Assembly (NCBI RefSeq): GCF_009759665.1 | Contig: NZ_WQNE01000010.1 | Span: 141,291-205,290, forward strand | Length of the DNA stretch: 64,000 nt | Origin: Bradyrhizobium cajani | Lineage (GTDB): Bacteria; Pseudomonadota; Alphaproteobacteria; Rhizobiales; Xanthobacteraceae | Direction: 5' to 3' | Shown here: one piece after another, positions 54,994-64,000 of the stretch | How the letters are laid out: every line of letters begins with the position of its first letter | Position numbering within the stretch: the stretch's first letter is position 1 | Notes under the pieces: generated by a model | Database searches by the model: none | What the model was told of the DNA's origin: nothing | Seen by the model: the letters and a program-made list of their open reading frames with translations, nothing else | Position numbers and translations under genes: made by a program

Positions 54994-55413
54994 TTAGGCG
55001 ACGGCGCCGATGCGGGCGCGCATCAGGCCGATGCTGTCGAGGTCGGCCTGCTCGCGGGCATTTTCTTCGGCGCGTTCGCGGGCCTGGTCGCGCTCGTCGA
55101 GCAGCTCGACCTTCTTCAGTTCCTCGAAGGCCTCGGCCAGCGCGGCCTTGGCTTCGTCGAGCTGGCCCTTCAGCTCGTCGGCCGAGCGGGTCAGGTTCTC
55201 GCGGCGCTGGATCGCCGCCTTGGCATAGGTCGGGTAGGCGAAATGCGAGGGATCGTTGATCCCGGCACGCTCCTGCTCGGTCTGGATCTCGCGTTCGAGA
55301 TCGACCGACATCCGCTGGAAGTCGGCGATCATGGTCTCGATCTGGGTGACCCGGCGGCGCTTCTCGTCGACCTGAAACTTCTTCAGGCGGATGAGGGTAT
55401 CACGTGACTTCAT
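54994..55413 (-). CDS. fliJ: Flagellar export protein FliJ
   Basis: A 139-residue protein, almost wholly coiled coil, starting MKSRDTLIRLKKFQVDEKRR with the typical FliJ N-terminus. It would sit in the centre of the FliI ring and couple ATP hydrolysis to FlhA. It follows fliI by 121 bases. Confidence 0.85.
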   Translation of the reverse strand: MKSRDTLIRLKKFQVDEKRRRVTQIETMIADFQRMSVDLEREIQTEQERAGINDPSHFAYPTYAKAAIQRRENLTRSADELKGQLDEAKAALAEAFEELKKVELLDERDQARERAEENAREQADLDSIGLMRARIGAVA

Positions 55414-55534
55414 CGACTCGTACTCCCCAGAAGTCCCCTCGCTGCACGTGGGACGACACCGGTCTCCCCACAGGCCCGATTGGGGCCCAGACCGGCTCTG
55501 TTACTCTGTGGGATCGGATGATGACCTGACAAAG

Positions 55535-56860
55535 TTAGCGTTCCGTTTCCAAATTACCGAGGATGTGCGCCAATTGGCGGTAGCCGTCGGCCAGCGAGGC
55601 GTTTTCGTCCTTGCGCTGGCGCAGGAAGGCCTCCAGCGGCTCGTGCAGGCGGATCGCCTCGTCGACCTCGGGACTGGAGCCGGCCCGGTAGGCGCCGAGC
55701 CGGATCAACTCCTCCATGTCGGCGTAGGTCGCCATCACCTGGCGGGCCCGCTGGATGGTCGGCCAGAACTGCGGATCGGCCGATTTCGGCATGGTGCGGG
55801 AAACGGATTTGAGGATGTTGATGGCGGGGTAGCGGCCGCGCTCGGCGATGGAGCGCTGCATCACGATATGGCCGTCGAGGATGCCGCGGACCGCATCGGC
55901 GATCGGCTCATTGTGATCGTCGCCATCCACCAGCACCGTGAAGATCGCGGTGATGGCGCCGACGCCGAGGCCCGGGCCGGCGCGCTCCAGCAGCTTCGGC
56001 AGCTCGGTGAAGACGGTCGGCGTATAGCCCTTCGCGGTCGGCGGCTCGCCGGCGGACAGGCCGATCTCGCGCTGGGCCATGGCAAAGCGCGTCACGGAGT
56101 CCATCAGGCAGAGCACGTCCTTGTCCTCGTCGCGGAAATATTCGGCGACCGCGAGCGTCAGATAGGCGGCCTGTCGCCGCATCAGGGCCGGCTCGTCCGA
56201 GGTCGCGACCACCACGACCGAGCGCGCCAGCCCCTCCTCGCCGAGGTCGTCCTGGAGGAATTCCTGCACCTCGCGGCCGCGTTCGCCGATCAGCCCGATG
56301 ACGCTGACATCGGCATCGACATTGCGCGCGAGCATCGAGAGCAGCACCGACTTGCCGACGCCGGAGCCCGCAAAGATGCCCATGCGCTGGCCGCGGCAGC
56401 AGGTGAGAAACGTGTTCATCGCGCGCACGCCGAGATCGAGCGGGGCGCCGACCCGTTTGCGCGAATGCGCCGGCGGCGGCGCGTTGCGGAACGGCATCGG
56501 CGATGCGCCCTGCGGTAAAGGTCCCTTGCCGTCGATCGGCTCGCCGAGCGCGTTGACGACGCGGCCGAGCCAGGCCGGCGACGGCCGCACCAGGTTGGCG
56601 GCGTTGGCGATCACCGCCTTGCAGCCGCGCCGCACGCCGTCGAGTCCGGCGAACGGCATCACGACGGCATTGTTGCCGGAGAAGCCGATCACCTCGCAGG
56701 GAATGGAGCGGTTGGCGCCGGTCTCGATCACGAGCCGCGCGCCGACCGACATCGCATGGATCGGGCCAGCCACCTCGACCATCAGGCCGCGCACGCCGAC
56801 CACACGGCCATAAATATTGACGCCGTCGATGTCGCCGATCTGTTCGGCAAGGGCCTTCAT
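55535..56860 (-). CDS. fliI: Flagellum-specific ATPase FliI
   Basis: A 441-residue hexameric ATPase. Walker A AGSGVGKS (164-171) is complete. [29 protein letters not shown] and [20 protein letters not shown] are family signatures that separate FliI from F1-ATPase. It powers export of flagellar subunits. It is divergent from ctrA across a 450-base gap. Confidence 0.96.
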   Translation of the reverse strand: MKALAEQIGDIDGVNIYGRVVGVRGLMVEVAGPIHAMSVGARLVIETGANRSIPCEVIGFSGNNAVVMPFAGLDGVRRGCKAVIANAANLVRPSPAWLGRVVNALGEPIDGKGPLPQGASPMPFRNAPPPAHSRKRVGAPLDLGVRAMNTFLTCCRGQRMGIFAGSGVGKSVLLSMLARNVDADVSVIGLIGERGREVQEFLQDDLGEEGLARSVVVVATSDEPALMRRQAAYLTLAVAEYFRDEDKDVLCLMDSVTRFAMAQREIGLSAGEPPTAKGYTPTVFTELPKLLERAGPGLGVGAITAIFTVLVDGDDHNEPIADAVRGILDGHIVMQRSIAERGRYPAINILKSVSRTMPKSADPQFWPTIQRARQVMATYADMEELIRLGAYRAGSSPEVDEAIRLHEPLEAFLRQRKDENASLADGYRQLAHILGNLETER

Positions 56861-57310
56861 AACAGGTTCGCCTTCATAAGAGGTTCGCCTTCATGATGAG
56901 GGCCTTGATGAGGTGATCGCCCTTCGTCCCCGGGACTTCACGGTGAAACTCTTAAGTTTCGCCATATTTCTGAACGGCGCTTAACTTCGTGTTTACCCGC
57001 ATCATTAATCATTGCGTCACTGTCTTTGTGACTGAGCGTGGCTCCCCTTCAGAAGAAGGCTGAGTCGCGGGAGTCGGTTAGGCCCGTCTCTTAAAGTGGA
57101 GCTTGAACGGAACGGGGTGACAAAAGCTGCTTCGCACGCAATACCTTAGGGCGATTCGACAAAAATTGCACCGGGGGGACTTGCGTTCCAGAATCAGAGT
57201 TTGTTAACCATCTGTTGTCAGGATCCGAATCAGTTGTTCAAAGGCGTTTTGTTGAGTGCCGCGAATGCGGCCGACCTGACGCCCAGGAGCGGCGACTATG
57301 GGGAACTGGC
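56861..57310. other. Gap between fliI and ctrA (regulatory region)
   Basis: A stretch of 450 bases without a convincing gene. It holds two CtrA-box-like sites, AT-rich segments (ATTAATCATTGCG near 57004) and a TTAAC-rich portion just before ctrA. It must carry the promoters for both fliI and ctrA. A frame open from 57215 into ctrA is not an extension of CtrA. Confidence 0.6.
56981..56995 (+). promoter_or_regulatory. CtrA-box-like site in the fliI/ctrA gap
   Basis: TTAA (56981-56984), seven bases, TTTA (56992-56995): one mismatch to TTAA-N7-TTAA. It lies 121 bases from the fliI start and 316 bases before the ctrA ATG. A weaker second site, TTAA (57204-57207), N7 and TTGT (57215-57218), lies closer to ctrA. 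Confidence 0.5.
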
Positions 57311-58012
<702 letters not shown>

Positions 58013-58027
58013 TCCTGGGTTTACGTC

Positions 58028-58094
58028 GCGAGCCTTGTCAGGCTCGCTCCTCCCAGCCTGGACCCCGCCGCAAATGGCGGGGTTTTGTTTTTTG
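58028..58094 (+). terminator. Terminator of ctrA
   Basis: GCGAGCC/GGCTCGC hairpin (58028-58047) and a second stem CCCCGCC (58063-58069)/GGCGGGG (58076-58082) followed directly by TTTTGTTTTTT. The second is a good intrinsic terminator. Confidence 0.85.
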
Positions 58095-58176
58095 GCGGAT
58101 CGCTTCATCCGAAGCTTAATGTTTGAACCGCTATCCTTCCCCCGCCGACGAATGGTCGCTGCACGATGGGGGAACG

Positions 58177-58581
58177 ATGATCCTGCAATCACTCGCCGGC
58201 CTGCCCGCCTTCCTGGTCTATTTCTGCACCGGGCTGATCGCGATCGTGGCGTATCTGTTCGTCTATACCCGCATCACCCCGCATAACGAGTTCCAGCTCA
58301 TCCGCGACAACGAGCCGGCCGCGGCGATCGCGCTCGGCCTCAGCCTGCTCGGCTTCGTGGCGCCGCTGGCGAGCGCCATCGCGCATTCGGCCAATGTGCT
58401 GGACTGCATGATCTGGGCGATCATCGCGCTGATCGTGCAGATCATCGTGCTCTTTCTGGTGCGGGTGCCGGTGCCGAACCTGTCGGCACGAATTGCCGCA
58501 GGCGAGCTTGCGCCTGCGATCTGGCTCGGACTGTCCTCACTCGCGGCGGGCCTGTTGAACGCCGCCTGCATGATCTACTGA
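58177..58581 (+). CDS. DUF350 membrane protein (YjfL-like)
   Basis: A protein of 134 residues from ATG 58177 (GGGGGAA upstream). Four hydrophobic segments and the motif NEPAAAIALGLSLLGF fit DUF350 proteins of the E. coli YjfL type. It starts the operon with a YgiB-like and a YgiC-like gene, whose ATGs follow at 58583 and 58997. Role unknown. Such proteins occur with glutathionylspermidine-synthase-like genes in other bacteria. Confidence 0.78.
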   Translation: MILQSLAGLPAFLVYFCTGLIAIVAYLFVYTRITPHNEFQLIRDNEPAAAIALGLSLLGFVAPLASAIAHSANVLDCMIWAIIALIVQIIVLFLVRVPVPNLSARIAAGELAPAIWLGLSSLAAGLLNAACMIY

Positions 58582-58582
58582 C

Positions 58583-58993
58583 ATGGCCGACAAACCCGCC
58601 ATAAAGGAATTCGGCAACCGCCGGCCGATGGCCGAGCCACCGCCGCCGCGCCCGCCGGTGAAGCGCTCCGGCCATGTCGCGCTCCTGGTGATGGGCACGA
58701 TCGCGGTCGGCACCACCGCCTACACGATGATGCCTCGGCAGAATTGCGAGCCGCCGCCTCCCGGGGCGACAGTCTCCGGCGCGGAAACGCCGGTGCAGGC
58801 AAGCACCGCGTGCAGCAGCCGAAGCGGCTCCTCGAGCGGCGGCAGCAGCTCGCGCTGGTCGTCGCGATCGAGCCTGTTCAGCAGCGACTCCTCGAGCCAT
58901 TCCTCGTCGGGAACGTCGTACGATTCCGGACACAGCAGCGTGAGCCGCGGCGGCTTCGGCTCGTTCGGCCACGGCTTCTCGGGCGGCGGCTGA
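58583..58993 (+). CDS. YgiB/DUF1190-like Ser/Gly-rich protein
   Basis: A 136-residue protein. A single hydrophobic segment (about 31-50) is followed by a Cys55 (RQNCEPP) and a long Ser/Gly-rich tail with SSSGGSSSRWSSRSS and GGFGSFGHGFSGGG. The order DUF350, this gene, YgiC-like matches E. coli yjfL-yjfM-yjfC, which supports the DUF1190 call. It starts one base after the DUF350 stop. Confidence 0.65.
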   Translation: MADKPAIKEFGNRRPMAEPPPPRPPVKRSGHVALLVMGTIAVGTTAYTMMPRQNCEPPPPGATVSGAETPVQASTACSSRSGSSSGGSSSRWSSRSSLFSSDSSSHSSSGTSYDSGHSSVSRGGFGSFGHGFSGGG

Positions 58994-58996
58994 GCC

Positions 58997-60157
58997 ATGC
59001 AGCGCATCACTTGTCTCGAGCGCGACGACTGGCGAGAAACCGCAGCGCAATGCGGTTTCGTCTTCCACACCATCGACGGCGAGCGCTATTGGGACGAGCG
59101 CGCCTATTACGGCTTCACGCTCGACGAGATCGAGCGCGGCATCGAGACCCCGACCGGCGAGATCGACGCGATGTGCCTGGAGCTCGCCGGCCGCGTCATC
59201 GGCGACGAGCGCCATCTGCGCCGCTTGAAGATTCCGGAAGCGTTCTGGAGCTTGATCGCCGAGAGCTGGGAGCGCGACGATCGCAGCCTTTACGGCCGGC
59301 TCGACCTGAAGTTCGACGGCAAAGGGCCGGCAAAGCTGCTCGAATACAACGCGGATACGCCGACCTCGATCTTCGAGGCCGCGGTGTTTCAATGGACCTG
59401 GCTCGAACAGGCGATCGAACGCCGCGTCATCCCGGCGCGCGCCGATCAGTTCAACTCCATCCATGAGCGGCTGATCGCGGCGTGGAAGGAGATCGCCGCC
59501 GGCCGCTACGTCCATCTCACCGGCGTCACCGGCAATGACGAAGACGCCGGCACGCTCGCCTATCTCGAAGACACCGCACGCCAGGCGGGACTCACCACCA
59601 GGCTGCTCGACATCGAACAGGTCGGCTGGCGCGATGAGGGTGGCGGTTTCGTCGATCTCGACGACCGCGACATCGCGCTCGCCTTCAAGCTCTACCCCTG
59701 GGAGTGGATGTTCCAGGACGCCTTCGGCACAAAGCTCAAGGACGCCGCGACCCGCTGGATCGAGCCGCCGTGGAAGGCGGTGCTCTCCAACAAGGGTATC
59801 CTGCCGCTGCTCTGGGAGATGTTTCCGAACCATCCCAACCTGCTCCCGGCCTTCTTCGAGGACGATCCTCGCGCAGCCGAGCTCGGCAGCTCCTATGTGC
59901 GCAAACCGCTGCTCTCGCGTGAAGGCGCCAATGTCACGCTGGTATCCGGCGGCAGGCCGCTCGACGAGCAGGCCGGCCCCTACGGCGCCGAAGGCTTTGT
60001 GCGGCAGGCATTGTCGCCACTGCCGAACTTTTCGGGCTTCTATCCAGTGATCGGAAGCTGGCTGGTGAATCACGAGCCCTGCGGCCTGTCGATCCGCGAG
60101 GACGAAAGCCCGATCACGGGCAACCGCTCGCGGTTCTTGCCGCATGCGATTTTGTGA
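58997..60157 (+). CDS. Glutathionylspermidine synthase-like ATP-grasp protein (YgiC/YjfC type)
   Basis: A 386-residue protein, the same length as E. coli YgiC. YGRLDLKFDGKGPAKLLEYN and DTPTSIFEAAVFQWTWLEQA are typical of the C-terminal synthetase domain of glutathionylspermidine synthase. The amidase half is absent. It would form an amide bond with ATP between a carboxylate and an amine, but YgiC homologues have not been shown to use glutathione and spermidine. It closes the three-gene operon. Confidence 0.82.
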   Translation: MQRITCLERDDWRETAAQCGFVFHTIDGERYWDERAYYGFTLDEIERGIETPTGEIDAMCLELAGRVIGDERHLRRLKIPEAFWSLIAESWERDDRSLYGRLDLKFDGKGPAKLLEYNADTPTSIFEAAVFQWTWLEQAIERRVIPARADQFNSIHERLIAAWKEIAAGRYVHLTGVTGNDEDAGTLAYLEDTARQAGLTTRLLDIEQVGWRDEGGGFVDLDDRDIALAFKLYPWEWMFQDAFGTKLKDAATRWIEPPWKAVLSNKGILPLLWEMFPNHPNLLPAFFEDDPRAAELGSSYVRKPLLSREGANVTLVSGGRPLDEQAGPYGAEGFVRQALSPLPNFSGFYPVIGSWLVNHEPCGLSIREDESPITGNRSRFLPHAIL

Positions 60158-60170
60158 AGTGTTGCTTTCT

Positions 60171-60368
60171 TCCTTCTCCCCTTGTGGGAGAAGGTGGCGT
60201 AGGCGGCCTTCGGCCGCCGTTTTTAAGAACGCCGAAGCGAAGCTTCGGCTATGGCGCCGGATGAGGGGTCTCTCTCGGCAAATTCAACGAGAGTTGGACT
60301 CGCAGAGAGACCCCTCACCCGGCTTCGCTATCGCGAAGCCACCCTCTCCCACAAGGGGAGAGGGTGAA
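60171..60368. repeat. Intergenic repeat (CTTCTCCC...GGGGAGAGGG family), long
   Basis: CTTCTCCCCTTGTGGGAGAAGG starts the element (20-base arms in part) and CCCTCTCCCACAAGGGGAG ends it. Inside are GGCGGCCTTCGGCCGCC and GATGAGGGGTCTCTCT with its partner AGAGAGACCCCTCACCC. It shares motifs with 54676-54827. It fills the gap after the YgiC-like gene. Confidence 0.7.
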
Positions 60369-60422
60369 GAAGCATATCACCTCGCCGGCAAGGGGCACGA
60401 GCGCAGCGATTCGCGTGCTTAC

Positions 60423-60893
60423 TTAGGGGGTCTTGACGATGAGTCTCCCGTCGTACAGGCCGGCACCCTTGAACGCACTTTGCACGCTTTCGAAGCCGCC
60501 CGTACCCGTCGCGTTTGCATACGTCCCGGTGCCGGACAGGATCGTATATTCGCCCTTTGTCCGACCGTCCTTGATCGCCCCGGTGTAGCGCGCCGTGATC
60601 GAGGACCCATCGTCGAAGGTGTAGGTGCTATAGCCGTTGATGGGTCCTGAGCCCTTAAGCAAGTCGGCCGAATTGACGAAGTCTTTCACGGCAACGCGGC
60701 CGTCCTTGAAGAACGCGACGCCGAACATCTTGCCGGACATCACCGTCTGACCTTCGACGTTTGTGACCTCAGTGATCTTGACGTCCATCGGCTTGGTGAC
60801 GAGCTTGAATTCGAGCACCTGCTCGCCGGCGAGAGCCGTCGCGGGCAACGAAAGCGCTGCCAACACGAAATATGAGGCACAAGACATTCGCAT
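60423..60893 (-). CDS. Exported protein of unknown function, 156 residues
   Basis: A signal peptide (MRMSCASYFVLAALSLPATA) precedes a beta-rich domain with GVAFFKDGRVAVKDF, TFDDGSSITARYTG and GEYTILSGTGTYANATG. The pattern of repeated strands recalls the barrel of allene-oxide-cyclase-like or lipocalin-like proteins. No active-site signature is visible and no family is certain. It sits alone between repeats and the che genes. Confidence 0.65.
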   Translation of the reverse strand: MRMSCASYFVLAALSLPATALAGEQVLEFKLVTKPMDVKITEVTNVEGQTVMSGKMFGVAFFKDGRVAVKDFVNSADLLKGSGPINGYSTYTFDDGSSITARYTGAIKDGRTKGEYTILSGTGTYANATGTGGFESVQSAFKGAGLYDGRLIVKTP

Positions 60894-61148
60894 GGTATGT
60901 CCTCCTCAAAGCAGATCATGATGGAATGGAGCCCCGCCTCAATTCGGCGGGGCCATCGGCACCATAGCACAACCGTCAGATGCTGATCAGAGCCGCGATT
61001 GCATTTCATCGCGGCACAGCTCTATTGCGCGGTAGCGGAGTAATCCGCAGTGCTCAAACGCGCGTGAAGCCTCGCGCACCGGATGGCGTCAGTTGCTGTC
61101 GATCACTTGCGACGCAGCGTTCAGTGAGGCCGCCTGTCATTCGGCCAA

Positions 61149-62021
61149 TCACCTCGCCGCGGCGATCTTCAGCGGCTGCGGCATCAATCCGCCCATGGGG
61201 CGGCCGGAGCGCGCGGGGTTGAGCTGGTAGAGACCGCGGCGCTCAGTGATCGGGCGGAACGCATCGGTGATGCCGACGACGGACTCGGCGGCGCCAAGCA
61301 GCAGCGTGCCATCCGCCTCCAAGCCCTTGGCCATGCGCTCGAAGATCACCGCCTTGGTGTCCTGGTCGAAATAGATCAGCACGTTGCGGCAGAAGATCAC
61401 GTCGAAGGTGCCGAGATGGGAGAAGTCCTGCAACAGATTGAGCTGGCGGAACTGCACCATCGCGCGAATGTCGGCATTGAGCTGCCAGAGCTCGCCGACT
61501 TGCGTGAAATACTTCATCAGGTGCTGAATCGGCAGGCCGCGCTGGACCTCGAACTGGCTGTAGACGCCGGCCCTGGATTTCTCCAGCACCTCCTGCGACA
61601 GATCGGTGGCGACGATCTCGATGCGCCAGCCGGCCAGGGCCGCGCCCATCTCCTTCACGCACATCGCGATCGAATAGGGCTCCTGCCCCGTCGAGGACGC
61701 CGCCGACCAGATACGCAACGACTTGCGCGCCGCGCGCGCCTGGATCAGGCCCGGCAGGATGGTGTCGCGCAAGTGGTCGAAGGGGATCTTGTCGCGGTAG
61801 AAGAAGGTCTCGTTGGTGGTCATCGCCTCGACCACGTCGGTCGCAAGCCGGCCGTCGCCGTTCCTGATCTTCAGCACGAGATCGGGAATGCCGGGAAGGC
61901 TCGCCTTGCGGGCCAGCGGCAGCAGCCGGCTCTCGACCAGATATTGCTTGTCGGCGGACAGATCGAGGCCGGAGCGCTCTTTCAGGAACTTGCGCAGATA
62001 TTCGTAGTCGACCGGCGTCAC
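61149..62021 (-). CDS. cheR: Chemotaxis protein methyltransferase CheR
   Basis: A 290-residue methyltransferase of MCP glutamates. The N-terminal helical domain begins [20 protein letters not shown]. The SAM-binding domain has [17 protein letters not shown] and [14 protein letters not shown]. It overlaps cheB by four bases (ATGA), which marks translational coupling. Confidence 0.95.
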   Translation of the reverse strand: MTPVDYEYLRKFLKERSGLDLSADKQYLVESRLLPLARKASLPGIPDLVLKIRNGDGRLATDVVEAMTTNETFFYRDKIPFDHLRDTILPGLIQARAARKSLRIWSAASSTGQEPYSIAMCVKEMGAALAGWRIEIVATDLSQEVLEKSRAGVYSQFEVQRGLPIQHLMKYFTQVGELWQLNADIRAMVQFRQLNLLQDFSHLGTFDVIFCRNVLIYFDQDTKAVIFERMAKGLEADGTLLLGAAESVVGITDAFRPITERRGLYQLNPARSGRPMGGLMPQPLKIAAAR

Positions 62022-63217
62022 GAGCGGTCTCCCGCGAACAGGCGATTGACCTTGGCGCCGATCTGGTTGAGCGGCAGGATCGCCGCGCAGATGCCGGCGT
62101 TGGCCGCGGCGCCCGGCATGCCCCAGACGACGCTGGACGCTTCGTCCTGCGCGATCACGCTGCCGCCGGCGGCGACGATGTCCTTGCCGCCACGCATGCC
62201 GTCCGAGCCCATGCCCGTCAGGATCACGGAGAGGATGCCGCCATGCCAGATGTCGATCGCGGAGGTGAAGAGCGGATCGACCGCGGGCTTGCAGAAATTG
62301 ACGGCGGGGCCGTCGTCGAGCGCGATCGCGACGTCGGCGCCGCTGCGCACGACGCGCATGTGCTTGCCGCCGGGCGCGAGATAGATCCGTCCCGGCTTCA
62401 CCGGCTCGCCGTCGACGGCCTCGGCCGCGGGCTTACGGCTCGAACGTGCCAGGTGTTCGGCGAGAATGGTGGTGAAGGTCGGCGGCATGTGCTGGGTGAT
62501 CAGCACCGGGAAGCGGTCGATCACCGGGCCGAGCTCGGTGACGAGCGCCATCAGCGCCTGGGGACCACCGGTCGAGGAGCCGATCAACAGCACCTTTGGT
62601 GCCTGGCTCGAGAACGGGCGCGTGGTCAGCGACGTCGAGGACGGAGCATGCACGGCCGGGGCAGGTAGAGGCGCGGCCGGCCGCGCAACAGCCGGTGCAC
62701 GTGCAGCCGGTGCGGGGCTCGCCGGTGCCAGCGGCGGGCTCGCAACCGCGGGCTTGCGACGCAGCCGGGCGCCGAGGTGACGGATCTTCTGGATCAGATC
62801 GTGATGAAAGGTGTCCGCAGCCGACGCGTCGCGCGTCGACTCCGGCTTCGGAATGTAGTCGGCCGCGCCGAGCGACAGCGCCTTGAAGCTGATCTCCGCG
62901 TTGCGGCGGGTCAGCGTCGAAGCCATGATGATGACGAGATCGCGCTTCTTCGCCAGCAATTTCGGCAGCGCCGAGATGCCGTCGAGCTCGGGCATTTCGA
63001 TGTCGAGCACCGCGACGTCGGGATTGATGCGTTCGAGCTGGTTGACCGCCTCGAGCCCGGTGCGCAGCGAAGCTGCGACCTCCATGTCGTGTTCGGCGCC
63101 GACCCAGCGCGAGATCAGACCGCGGATGACGACGGAGTCGTCGACGATCATCACACGCAGCGGCCCGGCTTCGCGCGACGGGCCCGTGGTCGAATTACCT
63201 GCGAACGCAACACTCAT
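62018..63217 (-). CDS. cheB: Chemotaxis response regulator/methylesterase CheB
   Basis: A 399-residue protein. The receiver domain (about 21-135) has Asp72. A Pro/Ala-rich linker spans about 155-205. The C-terminal methylesterase domain carries the triad Ser215 (GSSTGGPQ), His243 (QHMP) and Asp339 (GMGSDGM). It removes the methyl groups added by CheR. Confidence 0.95.
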   Translation of the reverse strand: MSVAFAGNSTTGPSREAGPLRVMIVDDSVVIRGLISRWVGAEHDMEVAASLRTGLEAVNQLERINPDVAVLDIEMPELDGISALPKLLAKKRDLVIIMASTLTRRNAEISFKALSLGAADYIPKPESTRDASAADTFHHDLIQKIRHLGARLRRKPAVASPPLAPASPAPAARAPAVARPAAPLPAPAVHAPSSTSLTTRPFSSQAPKVLLIGSSTGGPQALMALVTELGPVIDRFPVLITQHMPPTFTTILAEHLARSSRKPAAEAVDGEPVKPGRIYLAPGGKHMRVVRSGADVAIALDDGPAVNFCKPAVDPLFTSAIDIWHGGILSVILTGMGSDGMRGGKDIVAAGGSVIAQDEASSVVWGMPGAAANAGICAAILPLNQIGAKVNRLFAGDRS

Positions 63218-63291
63218 TACACACCAACACAGACTGAAACGGTTAATTGAAGACAGACGCCGAAGGATCCGTTCAGCCTCCGGGCGCTCGC

Positions 63292-63657
<366 letters not shown>

Positions 63658-63730
63658 GTGAACCTCTGCTTCCTATCCCCTCGCGAGGGGCACTTCCAAT
63701 TGCAAGTCCGCCGGCGGCGTTGCCGCCGTA

Positions 63731-64000
63731 TCAGGCCGCCATCATCTCGGGCGCGAGCTCGAGGACGCGATCGACGTCGAGGACGACCATGAGCTGTCCG
63801 TCGAGGCGATGGACGCCGCCGGCGAGCTTGGCCATGCGGGGATCGAGGTTGACGGGGTTTTCCTCCATGCCGGCCTCGGGCAGGCGCAGCACCTCGCCGA
63901 TCTGGTCGATCAGGAGGCCATAGGATTCGCCGCGCAAATCGACGCCGACCGCCATCGGCACCTTGCCGTCCTCGGCCCTGGGCAGGCCGAGCCGGGCGCG
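63731..64000 (-). CDS. cheW: Chemotaxis coupling protein CheW (5' end outside window)
   Basis: The C-terminal 89 codons or so of a CheW. DGKVPMAVGVDLRGESYGLL, IDQIGEVLRLPEAGME and LMVVLDVDRVLEL are the usual pattern. The frame continues beyond the right edge. CheW links receptors to CheA. Confidence 0.9.
   Translation of the reverse strand, partial: RARLGLPRAEDGKVPMAVGVDLRGESYGLLIDQIGEVLRLPEAGMEENPVNLDPRMAKLAGGVHRLDGQLMVVLDVDRVLELAPEMMAA

Noticed and set aside
57215..57310. N-terminal extension of CtrA
   Set aside because: The conserved receiver domain starts at MRVLLIEDD (57311). The extra codons overlap the promoter region and a CtrA-like box.

Overview
The window reads as chromosomal DNA of a high-GC alphaproteobacterium, most likely Bradyrhizobium or a close relative. 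The evidence is the GC-rich codon use, the master cell-cycle regulator CtrA next to flagellar genes, a cheW-cheY-cheB-cheR cluster, and many intergenic palindromic repeats of the kind seen in that genus. I see no phage, insertion sequence, tRNA, rRNA or CRISPR array.

Layout. 1-2,000: tail of a probable solute-binding protein, a VOC protein and a methyltransferase. 1,788-8,400: envelope and polysaccharide genes (L,D-transpeptidase, Wzx-like flippase, glycosyltransferase coupled to a GH10 glycosidase, DUF6492 protein). 8,495-12,753: a PCMT-like methyltransferase coupled to a large SAM-cyclase-ATPase-TPR signalling protein. 12,891-20,620: a secondary-metabolite locus made of a 2,149-residue NRPS (A-T-C-A-T-C), a 57-residue lysine-rich protein and an Sfp-type phosphopantetheinyl transferase. 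20,675-35,826: a region themed on amines and amino acids, with an acetylpolyamine amidohydrolase-like enzyme, gamma-glutamyltransferase, FAD amine oxidase, amino-acid ABC transporter, D-amino-acid dehydrogenase, omega-aminotransferase and two XRE-cupin regulators. It is interrupted by an SMP-30/PQQ-type dehydrogenase pair, small proteins and an enoyl-CoA hydratase remnant. 36,209-40,931: a three-subunit molybdenum hydroxylase of the PaoABC type with a divergent TetR regulator. 41,389-42,654: an MFS transporter. 42,805-47,191: a periplasmic copper-handling operon. 47,525-49,666: flhA. 49,961-54,651: a small membrane protein, an NDH-2-like oxidoreductase, an AraC regulator and an ECF sigma/anti-sigma pair. 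54,994-58,012: fliJ, fliI and divergent ctrA. 58,177-60,157: a DUF350/YgiB/YgiC-like operon. 60,423-64,000: a secreted protein and the che cluster, which runs off the right edge.

How the genes fit together. CtrA probably controls itself and flagellar genes: near-consensus CtrA boxes lie upstream of ctrA/fliI and of flhA. The PPTase would activate the two carrier domains of the NRPS. The copper genes form one periplasmic oxidation and chelation system without an RND pump. The amine genes could import and degrade polyamines or omega-amino acids under the two cupin regulators, one of which has a clear pair of candidate operators in front of it.

All functional calls come from reading motifs by eye. 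No database search was run, so family names without an obvious signature are less certain. Several start codons were moved downstream of the longest possible frame where a ribosome-binding site or a domain boundary supported this.
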